Assembly (NCBI RefSeq): GCF_958450345.1
Contig: NC_088784.1
Coordinates: 71,821,747-71,885,746, forward strand
Length of the DNA: 64,000 nt
Reading direction: 5' to 3'
Source of the DNA: Calliphora vicina
Taxonomy: Eukaryota > Arthropoda > Insecta > Diptera > Calliphoridae
Position 1 is the first letter of the stretch. Every line of letters begins with the position of its first letter. Under the pieces are notes generated by a model that did not search any database, was not told where the DNA came from, and saw only the letters and a list, made by a program, of their open reading frames with translations. A program made the position numbers and the translations under genes. Below are positions 45,640 through 57,251 of this stretch, in pieces.

Positions 45640-46065
45640 GCTACAGCAGACCAATCATCAACTTAGCCGGAACAAAAAAAAAATGCCCCCAAGTGGGGTA
45701 AAAATGCTCCATGGCTGCATTTATGAACGTGTTCCTTGTTAATTGCCAGTCTTTCCGTTCCCCATGGATTGTTGTTAACAACGATTCGTTTAAGGACCTT
45801 AAGTAATTCGATGAGACAGAAGGGATTTTCAGTCCATTTACATCCAACCTCTTTGATACACATGGGGCTATCTAGCTGCTAGCTTTATACGTACGCTTGC
45901 AATGAGTAAGTGATGATCACTGGCTATGTCAGCACCTCTTTTGTTTCGCACATCCAACAGAGAACCTGGAGATAGCTATATGATCTATTTGATTCTCCGT
46001 AACATGGTCAGGTGATATCCACGTTATCCACATATAGAGTGCCTCCTATGACCAGACTGTTTTCC
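45640..46065 (-). pseudogene. Second non-LTR endonuclease fragment
   Basis: On minus, starting near 46050: TWISPDHVTENQIDHIAIS (with a shift) and SDHHLLIASVRIKLAAR, then a linker (LLKVLKRIVVNNNPWGTERLAINKEHV). No RT part follows. Distinct from the neighbouring 44.3-45.4 kb relic because the same endonuclease block is present twice. Confidence 0.65.
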
Positions 46066-46071
46066 GCGCAC

Positions 46072-46468
46072 ATGGGAAAACCTCGATTTTTGGCTTATTT
46101 TGTATCTATATCTGGATTACTAAGTCATTAATATAGACAATATGGATATCTTATGATAGATATTTCAAAATCCATTTCAACAATGTATATAAGGCTATAG
46201 TATTTGGACCCACAATGGGTCAAAATCGGGAAAAATATTTGTTTAACCGCGTGTTTTACCAAAAAAAATTGTTTACCAAAAATTTCAAAAAAATTAAAAA
46301 AAAATATTGATAAAAAAAATTCGAAAAAATATTCATTTTTTTAACTTTGAAAAAAAATTAAAATTTTGAAAAAAAAAATTTAATTTTGTTTACCTTAAAA
46401 TATTTAAAATTTGTATTTAAAATTATAATTTGGTATAAGATTCGGCTCAGCCGAATCTTACTTCATTT
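46072..46468 (+). mobile_element. Family A repeat, 5' truncated
   Basis: From CCTCGATTTTTGGC through GTCATTAATATAGACAATATG, GGGTCAAAATCGGGAAAAAT and the 3' hairpin ATTCGGCTCAGCCGAAT, ending TCTTACTTC. The GTCTG-rich 5' half is missing. Confidence 0.7.
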
Positions 46469-46469
46469 A

Positions 46470-48560
46470 ACTGGATTCTCTGTGAATTAGGACCACTTGT
46501 TGGCACACACCAGCCTAATATTTTCTTGAATAATAAAATTCAAAAATCACTCACATACAATAAATATAATTTGAAAACAATGCCATATAAAGAAGACCTT
46601 TATGGCTCAAATATTCATTTTTTTCGCAAATTTTTTTTTGTTTAACAATAAAATATTTGATATTTTAGCATTTACGTGGATTTTGGCCAAAAATACATAA
46701 ATAAAGTGACAATTTATAATAATAGTGTTTTATTATTTAGTTAAACATGCATGTACGAGTGAGTATAAAATTTCTACCAAACATACTACACTCAAAGAAA
46801 ATCTATTTAACTCTATTTATAATTATATTTTACAATATTTAGATGCATTAATCGAGTATTCAAATGCAGAATATTTTTGGGAAAACCAATTTTGACAAGT
46901 GTATGGAAAATTTAACTCCTTCTCATGGTGGCATTAGAAATAATGTCGTGATATCTGGCAACAACAATAACGAACACAAAAAAAGTATTTTATTAATGTT
47001 GTGATGTTGTATGTAGTACGTCTGATGTTGTACGTAGATGTATGATGCAGCTCGTCTGCATACAATAAATGGATAAATCATCATAACGATTAGTTTTATA
47101 TTTAAAACTATTGTTGTTTGGCATGTACAATATCTATGTATATTTCAGCTTGAAGTAGATGTTGCACTGAGGCATTTACAATTATTTTTTTTCAGTTTGT
47201 TGCAAATTTACAGAGCTGTCTGTCTGTCTGTCTGTGTCTGCTATGCTATTGTTTCTCCTTTGCAGCCACCACCAAGTGTTTGTAAAGAAGATTTGCCACG
47301 TATTGTTTGGGTTTTGGAACTTCTCTTATTACATGCTTAAATAAAAGGCCAAATGTTTAAACACATTTTTTGTTTTCAAATGCATATTTTTCACAAATAT
47401 TTAAAAGAATGTATTTTTAGAAAGGGGTTCCAAAATCTACCACTTGGCAGGATAGTTGTCTTTTACAATGCACCATCTACTTAATAGTTAAATTTTTTCA
47501 ATCTATTTTGTCTTCATACTCTTCTATATTAATAATCTCAATATTATTTAAACTCTTTACTCTTTTAACTCTCTGCCATTTTATGTAATTTCAACTTAGC
47601 CAGCCAGCCAGCACCAGTGTGAATTATCACGAGTTCAATAAGTTTCAATTGATATTAATCCTCAAGTTTTCAGATTTGTTTTCATCATCATTATCATCAT
47701 CTTCGTCGTTGTCTTCTTCATTTTATTCCTATTCAAATAAAACAATACAAAGAAACCAAATACACAAAACAGTCTTTAGTTTTAAAAAAAAATCATTATT
47801 TTTTTTTTAATGATCATATTAAATTTAAATAAATTTTGTTATTTTGATGTGTGGGAAGTAGTTGTTTGTACGAAAAGTAAAAAAAAATATATAAAAAAGC
47901 AATTATTATTCTTGTTTTTTAAGTGTTATTATTTATAATGAAAATATTAACAAATAATTTACAATTTTCATAAAAAATTATTAGTTAATCATAAAAGTCA
48001 TTTAGATAGAATTTATGATGATTTAAACTTAAACAGTTTTAATATTTATTTGCTTTTGATCAGACAATCAGACACACATTTTGAAAAATGATATTCTCAA
48101 GAGTTAAATCATTATATGAAGGCATTTTTATACATTTTATAATTTGTGACTTTGCTAAATTATACATCATGAATTCCACCTACGAACGCTCAAGTTGTTG
48201 ACCTTGGGTCTTTCGATTTTAACCATATTGGGTAAACACATACCCTTTGGATTCTTTTGAACATTTAAATTTTTATTCTTTTGAATTTCGATAAACTCAC
48301 CATTATATTCTCGATTTAATTTTTTTTTTAAAAAATTAACTTTCCAAAAAGTGCATGCAAATGCATTTTTAAAAATGTTATCCACGAAAAATTTTAATTT
48401 GTTTTGTAAATTTTTTCGGAGGTTAATTTGGTCAGGGAATTTTTTTGGTTTCTGATCATAGAGATATACGAGGAACTCCTACACATTTTGCCAAACGTTT
48501 CTCCAATTTTGTTATCCCTTACAAATAATAACATTTGTCGAGGTCATCAAAATAGGTATT
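46470..48560. other. Probably host DNA; no gene seen
   Basis: A/T-rich, with a GTCTGTCTGTCTGT patch at 47218-47236 not flanked by repeat ends, a CAGCCAGCCAGC patch near 47600 and a TCATCATC/TCGTCGTTG patch near 47680-47715. No coding similarity. Confidence 0.45.
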
Positions 48561-48564
48561 ATCA

Positions 48565-49293
48565 CGAGGGGAGGGTATTATGCGTTTGTGCAGATGTTTG
48601 TAACGTCCAAAAATATTGGTCTATCACCCACCTTTAAGTATACCGATCGACTTAGAATCACTTTCTGAGTCGACTAAACGATGTCCGTCCGTCCGTCTGA
48701 CTGGTTGGCTGGCTGGCTGTCCATGTAAACCTTGTGGGCAGAGTACAGGTCGCAATTTTGAAGATATTTGACGAAATTTGTTACATATTATTTCTTCAGC
48801 TCAAGGACCAAGCCTATTGAAACTGGCTGAAATTGGTCCATTATTTCACCTAGCCCCCAAACAAATGTCCTCTCGAAATTGGACTTTATCGGTCATAAAT
48901 GTTGAATTTATATATGTATCTACACAAATTTCGCTCCAAATAAGTTTCATATATACAAAATTCATGTCACCAAATTTTGTTACGATCGGTCTATAATTAG
49001 TCATAGCTCCCATATAGATTCGCTTCCGAAAATCACTTAAACGTGCATAAATCTCCTAAAAATGTTGGTATATACACAGGAATAACAGGAATAACTTTCA
49101 TTAAGACATAAATCACACGACCTAATTTCAAGGTGATCGGTCCATAATTGGTCATTGCACCCATATAAGGCCCACTTCCGAAAATAACTCAAAAATATAA
49201 ATTATTGAAATTTTAAAAGAAAAATGTTTTTGCTCTTTTACTTAGTGTAGGGTATTATATGGTCTGGCTTGACCGACCATACTTTCTTACTTG
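48565..49293 (+). mobile_element. Family C hairpin-ended repeat, second copy
   Basis: Very similar to 417-1125: GGGGAGGGTATTATGCGTTT, the core ACTAAACGATGTCCGTCC, GGTTGGCTGGCTGGCTG, CGATCGGTCTATAATTAG, and 3' TGGTCTGG-loop-CCGACCA hairpin ending CTTTCTTACTTG. One base of the left hairpin stem has changed. The 5'-most hairpin arm is missing. Confidence 0.8.
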
Positions 49294-49299
49294 TTTTTT

Positions 49300-49526
49300 T
49301 TGAGCTGGTTTCATCGTTCGGGTCAAAACTCTTTCCGCCGAGACATTTCTTCAGGTTTGGAAACAAGAAATAGTCACTTGGGGCTAAATTCTGAGAATAG
49401 GGCAGATGAGGGAACAATTCGTAGCCTATTTCATGGATTTTTGCCATGGAAACTGCTCATTTGTAACCCCTTGCGTTGTCTTGGGAAAAAGTAACCCTTT
49501 TCTTGGTTAATGAGGTCGTTTTTATA
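49300..49526 (-). pseudogene. Irritans-type mariner C-terminal fragment
   Basis: Minus-strand translation MAKIHEIGYELFPHLPYSQN followed by LAPSDYFLFPNLKKCLGGK is a classic mariner block; the usual PYSPDLAPSD has N for D at the catalytic position, so it is dead. Bounded on both sides by hairpin-ended repeats. Confidence 0.85.
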
Positions 49527-50143
49527 CCCTTCACCTTCACAATATAATTTTCCGACCCTATAAAGTATATTTATTTTGGATCCTTATAGATAGCGGAGTT
49601 GATTAAGCCATGTCCGTCTGCCTGTCTGTTGAAATCAACTTTCCGAAGCCCCCAAATAACTTGCATACACGATGTCTCCGAAATTCGTCCGGCTCCTTTG
49701 ATATTTAAAATCCAGAAAATCGGTCCACAAATGGCTGAGATATATGGAAAAAACCAGTACAACCTCGATTTTTGACCTATATCTGGATTACTATGTCATT
49801 AATATAGACAATATGGATATCTAATGATAGATATTTCAATGACCTTTGCAACGACGGTTATAAGACCATAGTAAGTTGGAGCTACAATAGGTCAAAATCG
49901 GAAAAAATATTTTTTAACCCGAATTTTTTTTTTCACCAAAAGTTTTTTTTTAAGAACAATAAAAAATGTTTCAAATAAAAAAATAAAATTTTAAAAAACC
50001 ATTGGAATCAATTTTTTTTTTCCAAAAAATTCAAATAAATACTTTGGCAAAAAAAATTTTGTTTACCTAAAAATATTTAAAATTTTTATTTTTAAGTATA
50101 ATTTAGTGAAGGGCTCAGCCGAATATAGCTCTCTTACTTATTT
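49527..50143 (+). mobile_element. Family A repeat, both ends present (shortened termini)
   Basis: 5' TTTATACCCTTCACCTTCAC; core TTGATTAAGCCATGTCCG; interior GTCATTAATATAGACAATATG; 3' GTGAAGGGCTCAGCCGAATATAGC with one arm of the hairpin deleted, ending TCTTACTT. Inserted in or next to the mariner fragment. Confidence 0.7.
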
Positions 50144-50889
50144 TTTTTTCAAATCCTCATAAAAATTAAACAAATAAATTGACATTTTTGAAGGTAGCCA
50201 ATGTGGATTAAAAGTAAATCAGAAAAAACTTATACACACTATTCCAGCCAAAAATTATCCTTGGACCAACAACTTATTAATTTTTATAATTACGTTAGCT
50301 TTTAAAAATATGCCAAATGTTATCTTTTCTAAATCATTCGTTTTCAACTCTTATTTCGGACAAAATTGAGAGCGAAAAAAAGTTACATGAAAAAATAATT
50401 AAAACTTTTCAAAAAAAATTAGCAAAAGATGGGCGGGTTGTTCATCTCGTCATATTGTTTTAAAAGCCACTAAACAGTATAAGGCAGACTTGAACATTGA
50501 AAGAAAACCTGGATCAGGAACAAAAAAAAGATCCAACAGATATTGGTAAGTCAAACGAAGTCGAAAAAGAAAAGCAGCTCGTAGAGTTAAATGATGTGAT
50601 ACTTTTGTGAGCGGGACCAAAGGTGAGCTCTTGTAAAAAAAGAATTAAAAAATACAGGAAAGTTATGCCAGGACATGTCGGATTTTAAGCATAAGTGGGC
50701 CACCTCGTCCAAAAAGGCAACGAAAGCAACTATAAAATCCTTAATGGGAGGATTTCCGCAAAAATTGGGAAAATTTATAAATATCGAGTAATATGACAAT
50801 AATGAATTTGAACAATAATTGAATAAATTTACGTACTTTTGAGTATTTTTTAATTGAACGGTTTAAGTTTTATTTAACTTAATACATGT
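50144..50889. other. No secure gene; possible remnant of another transposon
   Basis: 50430-50790 contains a stretch of higher complexity (…ERKPGSG-like translation near 50500) that hints at a Tc1-type helix-turn-helix linker, but stops are frequent and I could not confirm it. Confidence 0.3.
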
Positions 50890-51242
50890 ATACGTTTTTT
50901 CTGGCTCACTCTTTATACCGCGTACAAAAACGGTTGTCATGACTCTATTGGCTGACAAACCCACCATGGCCTTCTTCGACTCCGATTCTGCAATCCTCTG
51001 TTTTGACTGCTGCTTGGTCTCTGTCGAATTGTGGAGGATCCACGTTTCGTCCACTGTTATGAAACCGCGAAGTTGTCACATGATTGTGTTTGTGGTCTAT
51101 TGTGATCAAACGCGGCACCCATCTTACGGAAATCTTACACATGCCCATCATTCAAAATTGAAACCATTGTGGAAGCCATTTGAGATTCCATGGCTTCCAC
51201 AATCTCTCGCACTCTCAATCTCAATCGCACACTCAATCAAGA

Positions 51243-51430
51243 GGGTGCTGTGGCTTAATTGGTTAGCGCGTTTGATCATTAAGCATGATATGGTATTTGT
51301 GGCCTGGGTTCGATTCCCAGCCGCTGCCAATCAACAACATCAGTTTATAATAATTATTAGTTTACTAATAACTAATATTAGCATATTAATTGCCTGAGTG
51401 TTACTTCTTTTTTAAAAAAAAAAAAAAAAA
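51243..51430 (+). mobile_element. tRNA-derived SINE, short form, inside the mariner
   Basis: Same head as 3651-4068, with A box at 51251-51262 and B box at 51307-51317, then CATCAGTTTATAAT and, directly, CATATTAATTGCCTGAGTG and a long A-run (51413-51430). The body segment of about 0.23 kb present in the long copy is absent. The longer A-tail suggests a more recent insertion. Confidence 0.85.
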
Positions 51431-51599
51431 TCTCTGAGAGGCCAACAACATATCGAGAATTTTTACAATTGTTTCGGGAGTAGAGATCTCAACTGGTCGT
51501 CCATAACGTTCGGCATCTTCCGTGCTTGTACGGCCACCACGAAATTCAGTAAACCACTTTTTTACCATTGAAATTGATGGATCAGGTTTGAGTGATGAT

Positions 51600-52293
51600 T
51601 TTTATACCCTTCGCCATGAGTGGCAAGGGTATATATAAGTTTGTCATTCCGTTTGTAATTTCTACATTTTTCATTTGCGACCCCACAAAGTATATACATA
51701 TATTCTAGATCGTCTGTCCGTCTGTATGTTGAAATCAACTTTCCGTAGCCCCTAAATAACTTACATACATGATTCATACATCAATATGTCGGGTTGCTAT
51801 TTACATCATTACAAAATCGTCCCTCAAATGGCTGAGATATAAGGAAAAAACCGGGAAACCTCTATTTTTGGCCTATTTTTTTTCTACATCTGGATTACTA
51901 TGTCATTAATATAGATAGATATGATAGATATTTTAAAGTCCATTACAACTATGTATATAAGACCATAGCAAGTTGGACCTACAATGAGTCAAAATCGGGA
52001 AAAATATTTTTAACCCGAATTTTTTTTCATCAAAAATTTTTTTTTGTCATAAATTATTTTTCCAAAAAAAAATTAAAAAAATTTAAAAAAAAATTTGGAA
52101 AAAAATTAAAAAACAATTTCGAAAAGAAAAAATTTTAAAAAAAAATTAAAAAATCTTTTTATAAACAAATTTCGAATAAAAAAATTTAAATTTTGTTTAC
52201 CTAAAAATATTTAAAAAAAATATTATTTTTAAGTATAATTTGGTGAAGGGTATCTAAGATTCGGTACAGCCGAATATAGCTCTCTTACTTGTT
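51600..52293 (+). mobile_element. Family A repeat, full length, inside the mariner
   Basis: 5' TTTATACCCTTCGCC with its fold-back GGCAAGGGTATATATAAG; interior and 3' GTGAAGGGTATCTAAG, hairpin ATTCGGT-loop-GCCGAAT, ending CTCTCTTACTTG. Mariner sequence stops at 51599 and resumes at 52294 (TTTAATGAGCACACG), so target bases were T-rich. Confidence 0.85.
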
Positions 52294-52490
52294 TAATGAG
52301 CACACGAAATTCACTTTTTCCATTTTCTCCTCAAGTTACGCGGTAGTCCGCTACCAATGGCTAATAAACACAAACTACATGACGCAGCTTATTCAAATTT
52401 TGACATGAGTCGACAGATGCCTGTTGATAGTAATAATATTGCCCTTTCAAGTTAAGTCACGGACTTATTTTGGAAATAAATCTTTTTGTA

Positions 52491-53540
52491 ACTCTTCGCC
52501 ATCTATTTTTGATAAAATTCTGTTTGTGGATATCACATACTGTAACACGACAATTTAATTTTTTTAATTATTACAAAACTTTATTGTATATGTCTGGAAT
52601 CTACTAGCCCCAGATTACTACCACTCTGGCAGAGACCCGATTCATGTCTTCTCTAAATTTCCGAAAAATTCACTTGAAAAATCAATATTTAACATAAATT
52701 GTTGGTGTAAAAAATATATCTCCAATATTTCCTCCCCCCAAACCGAAATGGTTTAATATAAAAAAACGAAAAAAAGAAAAATGTAAAATAAATTCTACTT
52801 TATTTGGACCAACTAGTTGATGGGTAAAATATTAATCTTTTATATTAATTATCCAATCAATTACCTTCATGTACACACTTTAACCATTCCGCTAAACAAA
52901 CTGAAATTTTCAAATACTCACGTACCCAGTTGTACGAGTATTTCGGATTAGATATATCTATCTATCTATGTAAGTAAGTATGTATTCATATTGAAATAAT
53001 CAAGTCAATCAATAAATTGTAATAACAATTAATTCGTGCTAAATATAATTAATATTATTTAATTATAAAATGCAATTATAAATTGTTTTAATTGCAATTG
53101 TTTAAGACGTACAAACAATAGTTAATAATTCTTAAATTAAACTTAGTAAAAGTCGTTGATTTCTATATAGATATTGTATTTGTTTTGTGGTATGGGTTAA
53201 ATGCTATGGTGAGTGTATGTATCTGCAAATAGATTTGTATCTATGTGGTTTAAAGTATAAATTGAATGAAAACTAAAAATGTTAACAAAAATATGAACAA
53301 CAATAGCAACAGCAGGGGCAACATTAGTAAGTTGTGTCTCGGATATAATTATTACATTGTTTACAAGTACATTAATTTGCTAATTTGACGCTTCATACTA
53401 AATAGGAAAATATATTAAATTGTTAGAAATATATGATTTGGGGTGTAGCAAAAAGATGTGGAATAATTTATAGAAAAATCCTGGAATCTATAAAATTCAC
53501 GATTGAGAATGAACTTAAAATTTGAGAATAATATATATAT
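52491..53540. other. Probably host DNA; no gene seen
   Basis: A/T-rich, with an (AT)n run near 53528-53547. No coding similarity. Confidence 0.45.
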
Positions 53541-53544
53541 ATAT

Positions 53545-53880
53545 ATATTCATGAAAATCGGCACAAAAATATATAACATTTCGTTATCTTTTCATTAGAA
53601 ATTCCAAATATTGAAAAATTTGACCTTTGATCTTCACGATTCAAAGGTTATCGTTTTCCGATTTTAGTAAAACTTTCAGAACATATTTAAAATTACAAGG
53701 ACTATAATATTATGAATAGGTTTTACTTAAAATTTATAACAGTAAGGAAATTGGACTCATTCGCCTAAATATGGACAAAAAATTAGTTTTTCTTGAAAAA
53801 CGCAAAATTTAAATCACAGGTACGGAAAAACTGTAAGAGGTATTGACATAATTTTTTCATTTTTCATAAAGTTGTATTCA
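53545..53880 (+). repeat. Single-arm copy of the 10.3-11.8 kb foldback family
   Basis: ACATTTCGTTATCTTTTC, TTATCGTTTTCCGATTTTAG, GGACTATAATATTATGAATAGG and TATAACAGTAAGGAAATTGG follow the right arm of the foldback in order. Non-coding. Confidence 0.7.
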
Positions 53881-54815
53881 TAAACGATTAATAGCTTAAA
53901 ATACCTTTGATAAACAATTGTTAAATGTACAAATTTTATAGTAGGTTCGACCCTACTTTAAACCTACTTTAAGGAATTATTTTTGCTTTTTATCTTAAAA
54001 AAGAGGATTTTAAAGATAAATTTGGAATAATAGATGATACTATTGCAATTGCTAAACACAATTTCCACTCCGCTGGCGATTAAGTTCCATTTTAATAGTA
54101 TATGATTTTGTTTGATATTCCTTCGGCAATGAACTATATGAGGTTCTCAAGTGAGTTTGATTGGCATTTTTGTCATTTACTTTTAACCTGCAACGCCATA
54201 TAGTAATAAAATGTTTAAACATTGTGGATGAAGGTCAACAGAATCTAATATACCCACTCCGGAATTAAAACTATGTGTTTCCACATAGAAATTGATTAAA
54301 TTTTGTTAAAATTTAACAAAATGTCAATAAAAATAAATTAATAAAACAAATTGTAAAACAGTGATGTTTATTTTATCACAGAATATTCGTCATTCGAATA
54401 CTTTAAATAATAATTGAAATAAACTATATAAAAAAGTTTGTACATTAATACATTTTAGCTTAATATAAATTTACTAGAATCAGATATACATTTTTTTATC
54501 TAAATATTAGTTGTTATCTTCAAAAATGTATTATTACTAAAAACAATTAATGAAAAAAATAAAATTAACGAATATTTTATCCTAATTGAAAGCAACACTA
54601 ACAACAAAAAAGGGGAAATAAATGAGAAGCATTGCCAGCTTAGACAAAAATCAGTACATTAGTTATTGTACCGTTATCAAACTTTTATGAATACAATACT
54701 TTTATAAATGGTTTTTAAAGCTAAAGTGTTCGTTAACAAAATTGTGTTTTAAATCTACAATAAGGTTTTTTTATGCATATAGCCGTAAATGTTTTACTTT
54801 TGTATTTAAAAATAA
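53881..54815. other. No gene seen
   Basis: A/T-rich DNA, no recognised element. Confidence 0.45.
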
Positions 54816-55440
54816 TACGAGGTAATGAAACACAGGTTTTTGGATAAAAAATTATTTAATTTTCCAACATAGTCTCCTTTGAGTTCTTGCTCTTTGTCGA
54901 ACGTTACTCAAATTTGTTTATCTCTTCCAAAAAATAAGATTTTTTCGAGGTATTTTTTGTGAGATGATTTCATCGGTGGGGAGATATTTCTTCATGTCAC
55001 TCACTCTTGGATTTTTACCATGGAAACTGCACGTATGTGTACCCTGTTGTCCACCCGATTGTGACCAAATGCGACAACCATCTTACGGAAAGCTTTATCA
55101 TACCCAAGTGATCATTCAAAATATAAACCACTGAGTCATGTGAGATGCCTATGGTTTCCACAACCTCTCCCACTTTCAATCTCCGATTGGCCAACACCAT
55201 ATCGTGATTTTTTTAATTGTTTCGGGTGTAGAGACCTCAACTGGGCGTCCAAAACATTCGCCATCTTTAATGCTTGTACGGCCACAATGAAATTCAGTAA
55301 GCCACTTTTTTTACCATTGAAAGTGATGGTGCAGAGTTCCCATAGTATTTATCAAGCTTAGCCTTTATTTGAAAAATAATGCTTAATGAGTAGACGATAT
55401 TCACTTTTTTCCAATTTCTCCTCAACTCAAAATTTATGAA
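54816..55440 (-). pseudogene. Internally deleted irritans-type mariner
   Basis: Minus-strand translation keeps both ends of the protein: an N-terminus (EKSEYRLLIKHYF, its ATG mutated to TTG), WFTEF..., VLANRRLKVGEVVETIGIS and ILNDHLGMIKLSVRWL...LVTIG, joined directly to a C-terminal ELKGDYVGK block. The catalytic core is deleted. It lacks the SINE and family A insertions of the 50.9-kb copy and so serves as an empty-site reference. Confidence 0.8.
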
Positions 55441-55544
55441 TACAAAATCATCGAAAAAATTATTTGTATTATTAGAAAATCAAATTTTTTTAGACGATGA
55501 AATTGTATTATCATACATACGTTTTTGACAAATATTAATACTCA

Positions 55545-55640
55545 CCCAGCAAAAACTTAGTAATAGCTTGCAATTAATCAGTGACTAATACATACCACCT
55601 GCATTACTTACAAGTAGTCATATAATGACTAATTTATTAT
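55545..55640 (+). repeat. Short dispersed repeat (family G), CCCAGC end
   Basis: Starts CCCAGCAAAAACTTAGTAAT and runs through CATACCACCTGCATTACTTA. Inverted counterparts at 32.9 and 36.6 kb. Confidence 0.55.
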
Positions 55641-55644
55641 CTGT

Positions 55645-55955
55645 TATAAAGGGTCTTCCAATAGGGACTTCAGTACTTTGAAAGTTGATAGCCGCTATAT
55701 TGTTGAAGCTACATCTGTCGAATTGGCTGTCATTTATTCAGTTTGTTTTGGCAAATCAACATGAATGGTTATAGCGTACAAATGATAAACAAGTTTTATC
55801 AAAATGGCTGTTCTATTCGGGCAACGTTCCGCAGGAGATGCCCATTTCTCGATGAATTGTTACGTTAAGAAACAAAATTGTCGTATTTGCGACGATACAA
55901 ATCCACATGAGATCCCAGTGCATCCCGAAAAAGTCACTGGCGGAGTCAGGTCAAG
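55645..55955 (+). pseudogene. Tc1/mariner-superfamily element remnant, internally deleted
   Basis: The 5' end GGGTCTTCCAATAGG looks like a terminal region. A frame from 55761 gives MNGYSVQMINKFYQNGCSIR, the start of the helix-turn-helix of a recurrent insect transposase family. About 55890-55940 reads DDTNPHEIPVHPEKVTG, a block that lies next to the catalytic core in that family. Everything between is missing. Family name not assigned. Confidence 0.6.
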
Positions 55956-55964
55956 GAACTGAAA

Positions 55965-56210
55965 AAAAGTGGAAATAAATCTGTAACTACTAAACGTATA
56001 GCCCAATTTTAATAAAATTTCCCATGGTCATAAAGGAGATGTTGATAAGTTTAAGTTTTATTAATTTGAGTTTAAAACAGAAGGGGGTGCCGAGACACAT
56101 GGCACCTAGGGTATATCAAAAATTATAAATGATGCCAAATTTTTGTTCTTAATTCGATTTGAAAGATTTGTATATATGTATATAGAATCTACTAGAAGAG
56201 GCCTACAAAA
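55965..56210 (+). repeat. Family D dispersed repeat
   Basis: AGTGGAAATAAATCTGTAAC, TTAATAAAATTTCCCATGG and ATGATGCCAAATTTTTGTTC follow the order seen near 1345-1500 and 9700-9850. Confidence 0.5.
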
Positions 56211-56277
56211 AACATTGCTATAGCGATATATTATCTCTTATAGTTTACGAATTATTCTCATTTTAAAATATTAGTTT

Positions 56278-56935
56278 TTTACCCTTCACCTTCATGAGAA
56301 GGGTATATATATGTATGAGCTTGTCATTCCGTTTGTAATTTCCACATTATACTTTTCCGGCCCTATAAAGTATATATATTCTGGATCCTTATAGATAGCG
56401 GAGTCGATTAAGCAATGTCCGTCAGTCATGCAGTCTGTCTGTTGAAAACAAATAACTTACATACACGATTCATACATCAATATCTCCGGAATTCTTCCGG
56501 CTCGGTTGCTATTTAAAATCGGTCCACAAATGGCTGAGATATATATATACCAGACAACTTCGATTTTTGACCTAAGATGGATTACTAAATCATTAATATA
56601 GACAATATGGATATCTAATGATAGATATTTCAAAGACCTTTGCGATGACGTATATAAAACCATAGTAAGTTGGACCTACAGTGGGTCAAAATCGGAAAAA
56701 AATATTTTTTGACCCGAATATTTTTTTTTTCACCACAAGTTTTTTTCGTTAAATATTAAAAACAAAAATTTTTAAATAATAAAAAAAAAAAATAAAAAAA
56801 CAACAAAGGAAAAAACAACTTTGGAAAAAAAATAAATTTTGTTTACCTAAAAATATTTAAAAATTTTATTTTGAAGTATAATTTGGTGAAGGTTATATAA
56901 AATTCGGCACAGCTACATACCTTAGTCTGCTTTTT
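56278..56935 (+). mobile_element. Family A repeat, near full length
   Basis: 5' TTACCCTTCACCTTCATGAG / GAAGGGTATATATATG fold-back, core GAGTCGATTAAGCAATGTCC, interior, 3' GTGAAGGTTATATAAAATTCGGC. The 3' hairpin is damaged (GCTACATACC instead of GCCGAATATAGC). Confidence 0.75.
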
Positions 56936-57251
56936 AACTAATAACGGATCCAAATCTTTCCCGATTTTTTAGAATTAACAACAAATTGTGCATTTAAATT
57001 AAAAAAAGGATTTTTTCGCGAAATTTTTTACAAAAAAGTATTTACGTTAATGTTTACTTATACAGAAAATAAAAACAAAATAAATAATGTGATAATATTT
57101 TGTCTGAAAGGAAACATTTTGGGAAGTACTACAGAAGAAAAGTAATTTCAAAAGTAGACCTATTTTTTATGTAAATTTCAAATTTTTGCCAAATTTTCTT
57201 TAATCGCATAGCTGCTTTCGTATAATTGAAACCTCTATTGTATGACCCAAC

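Larger units (their letters stand above)
50890..52490 (-). pseudogene. Irritans-type mariner, N-terminal half, split by a SINE and a family A repeat
   Basis: Reading on minus: start codon near 52323 (MEKVNF), then, after the inserted family A repeat, KWFTEFRGGRTSTEDAERYGRPVEISTPETIV, then the SINE, then ISNGFHNG..., WVPRLITIDHKHNHVTTS and VDETWILHNSTETKQQSKQR with first catalytic Asp (DETW) and VMTTVF. The sequence downstream of VMTTVF departs from mariner. Frameshifts present. Dead. Confidence 0.85.

Noticed and set aside
47218..47236. Another family A element (GTCTG repeat)
   Set aside because: The GTCTGTCTG run lacks the flanking core and hairpin ends; it is more likely a simple microsatellite.
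50430..50790. Tc1-like transposase remnant
   Set aside because: A short ERKPGSG-like stretch is suggestive, but the frame breaks at once and no catalytic motif was found.
50939..51397. 152-codon open frame on the plus strand
   Set aside because: It is the antisense of the mariner remnant and runs into the SINE; the translation has no domain of its own.
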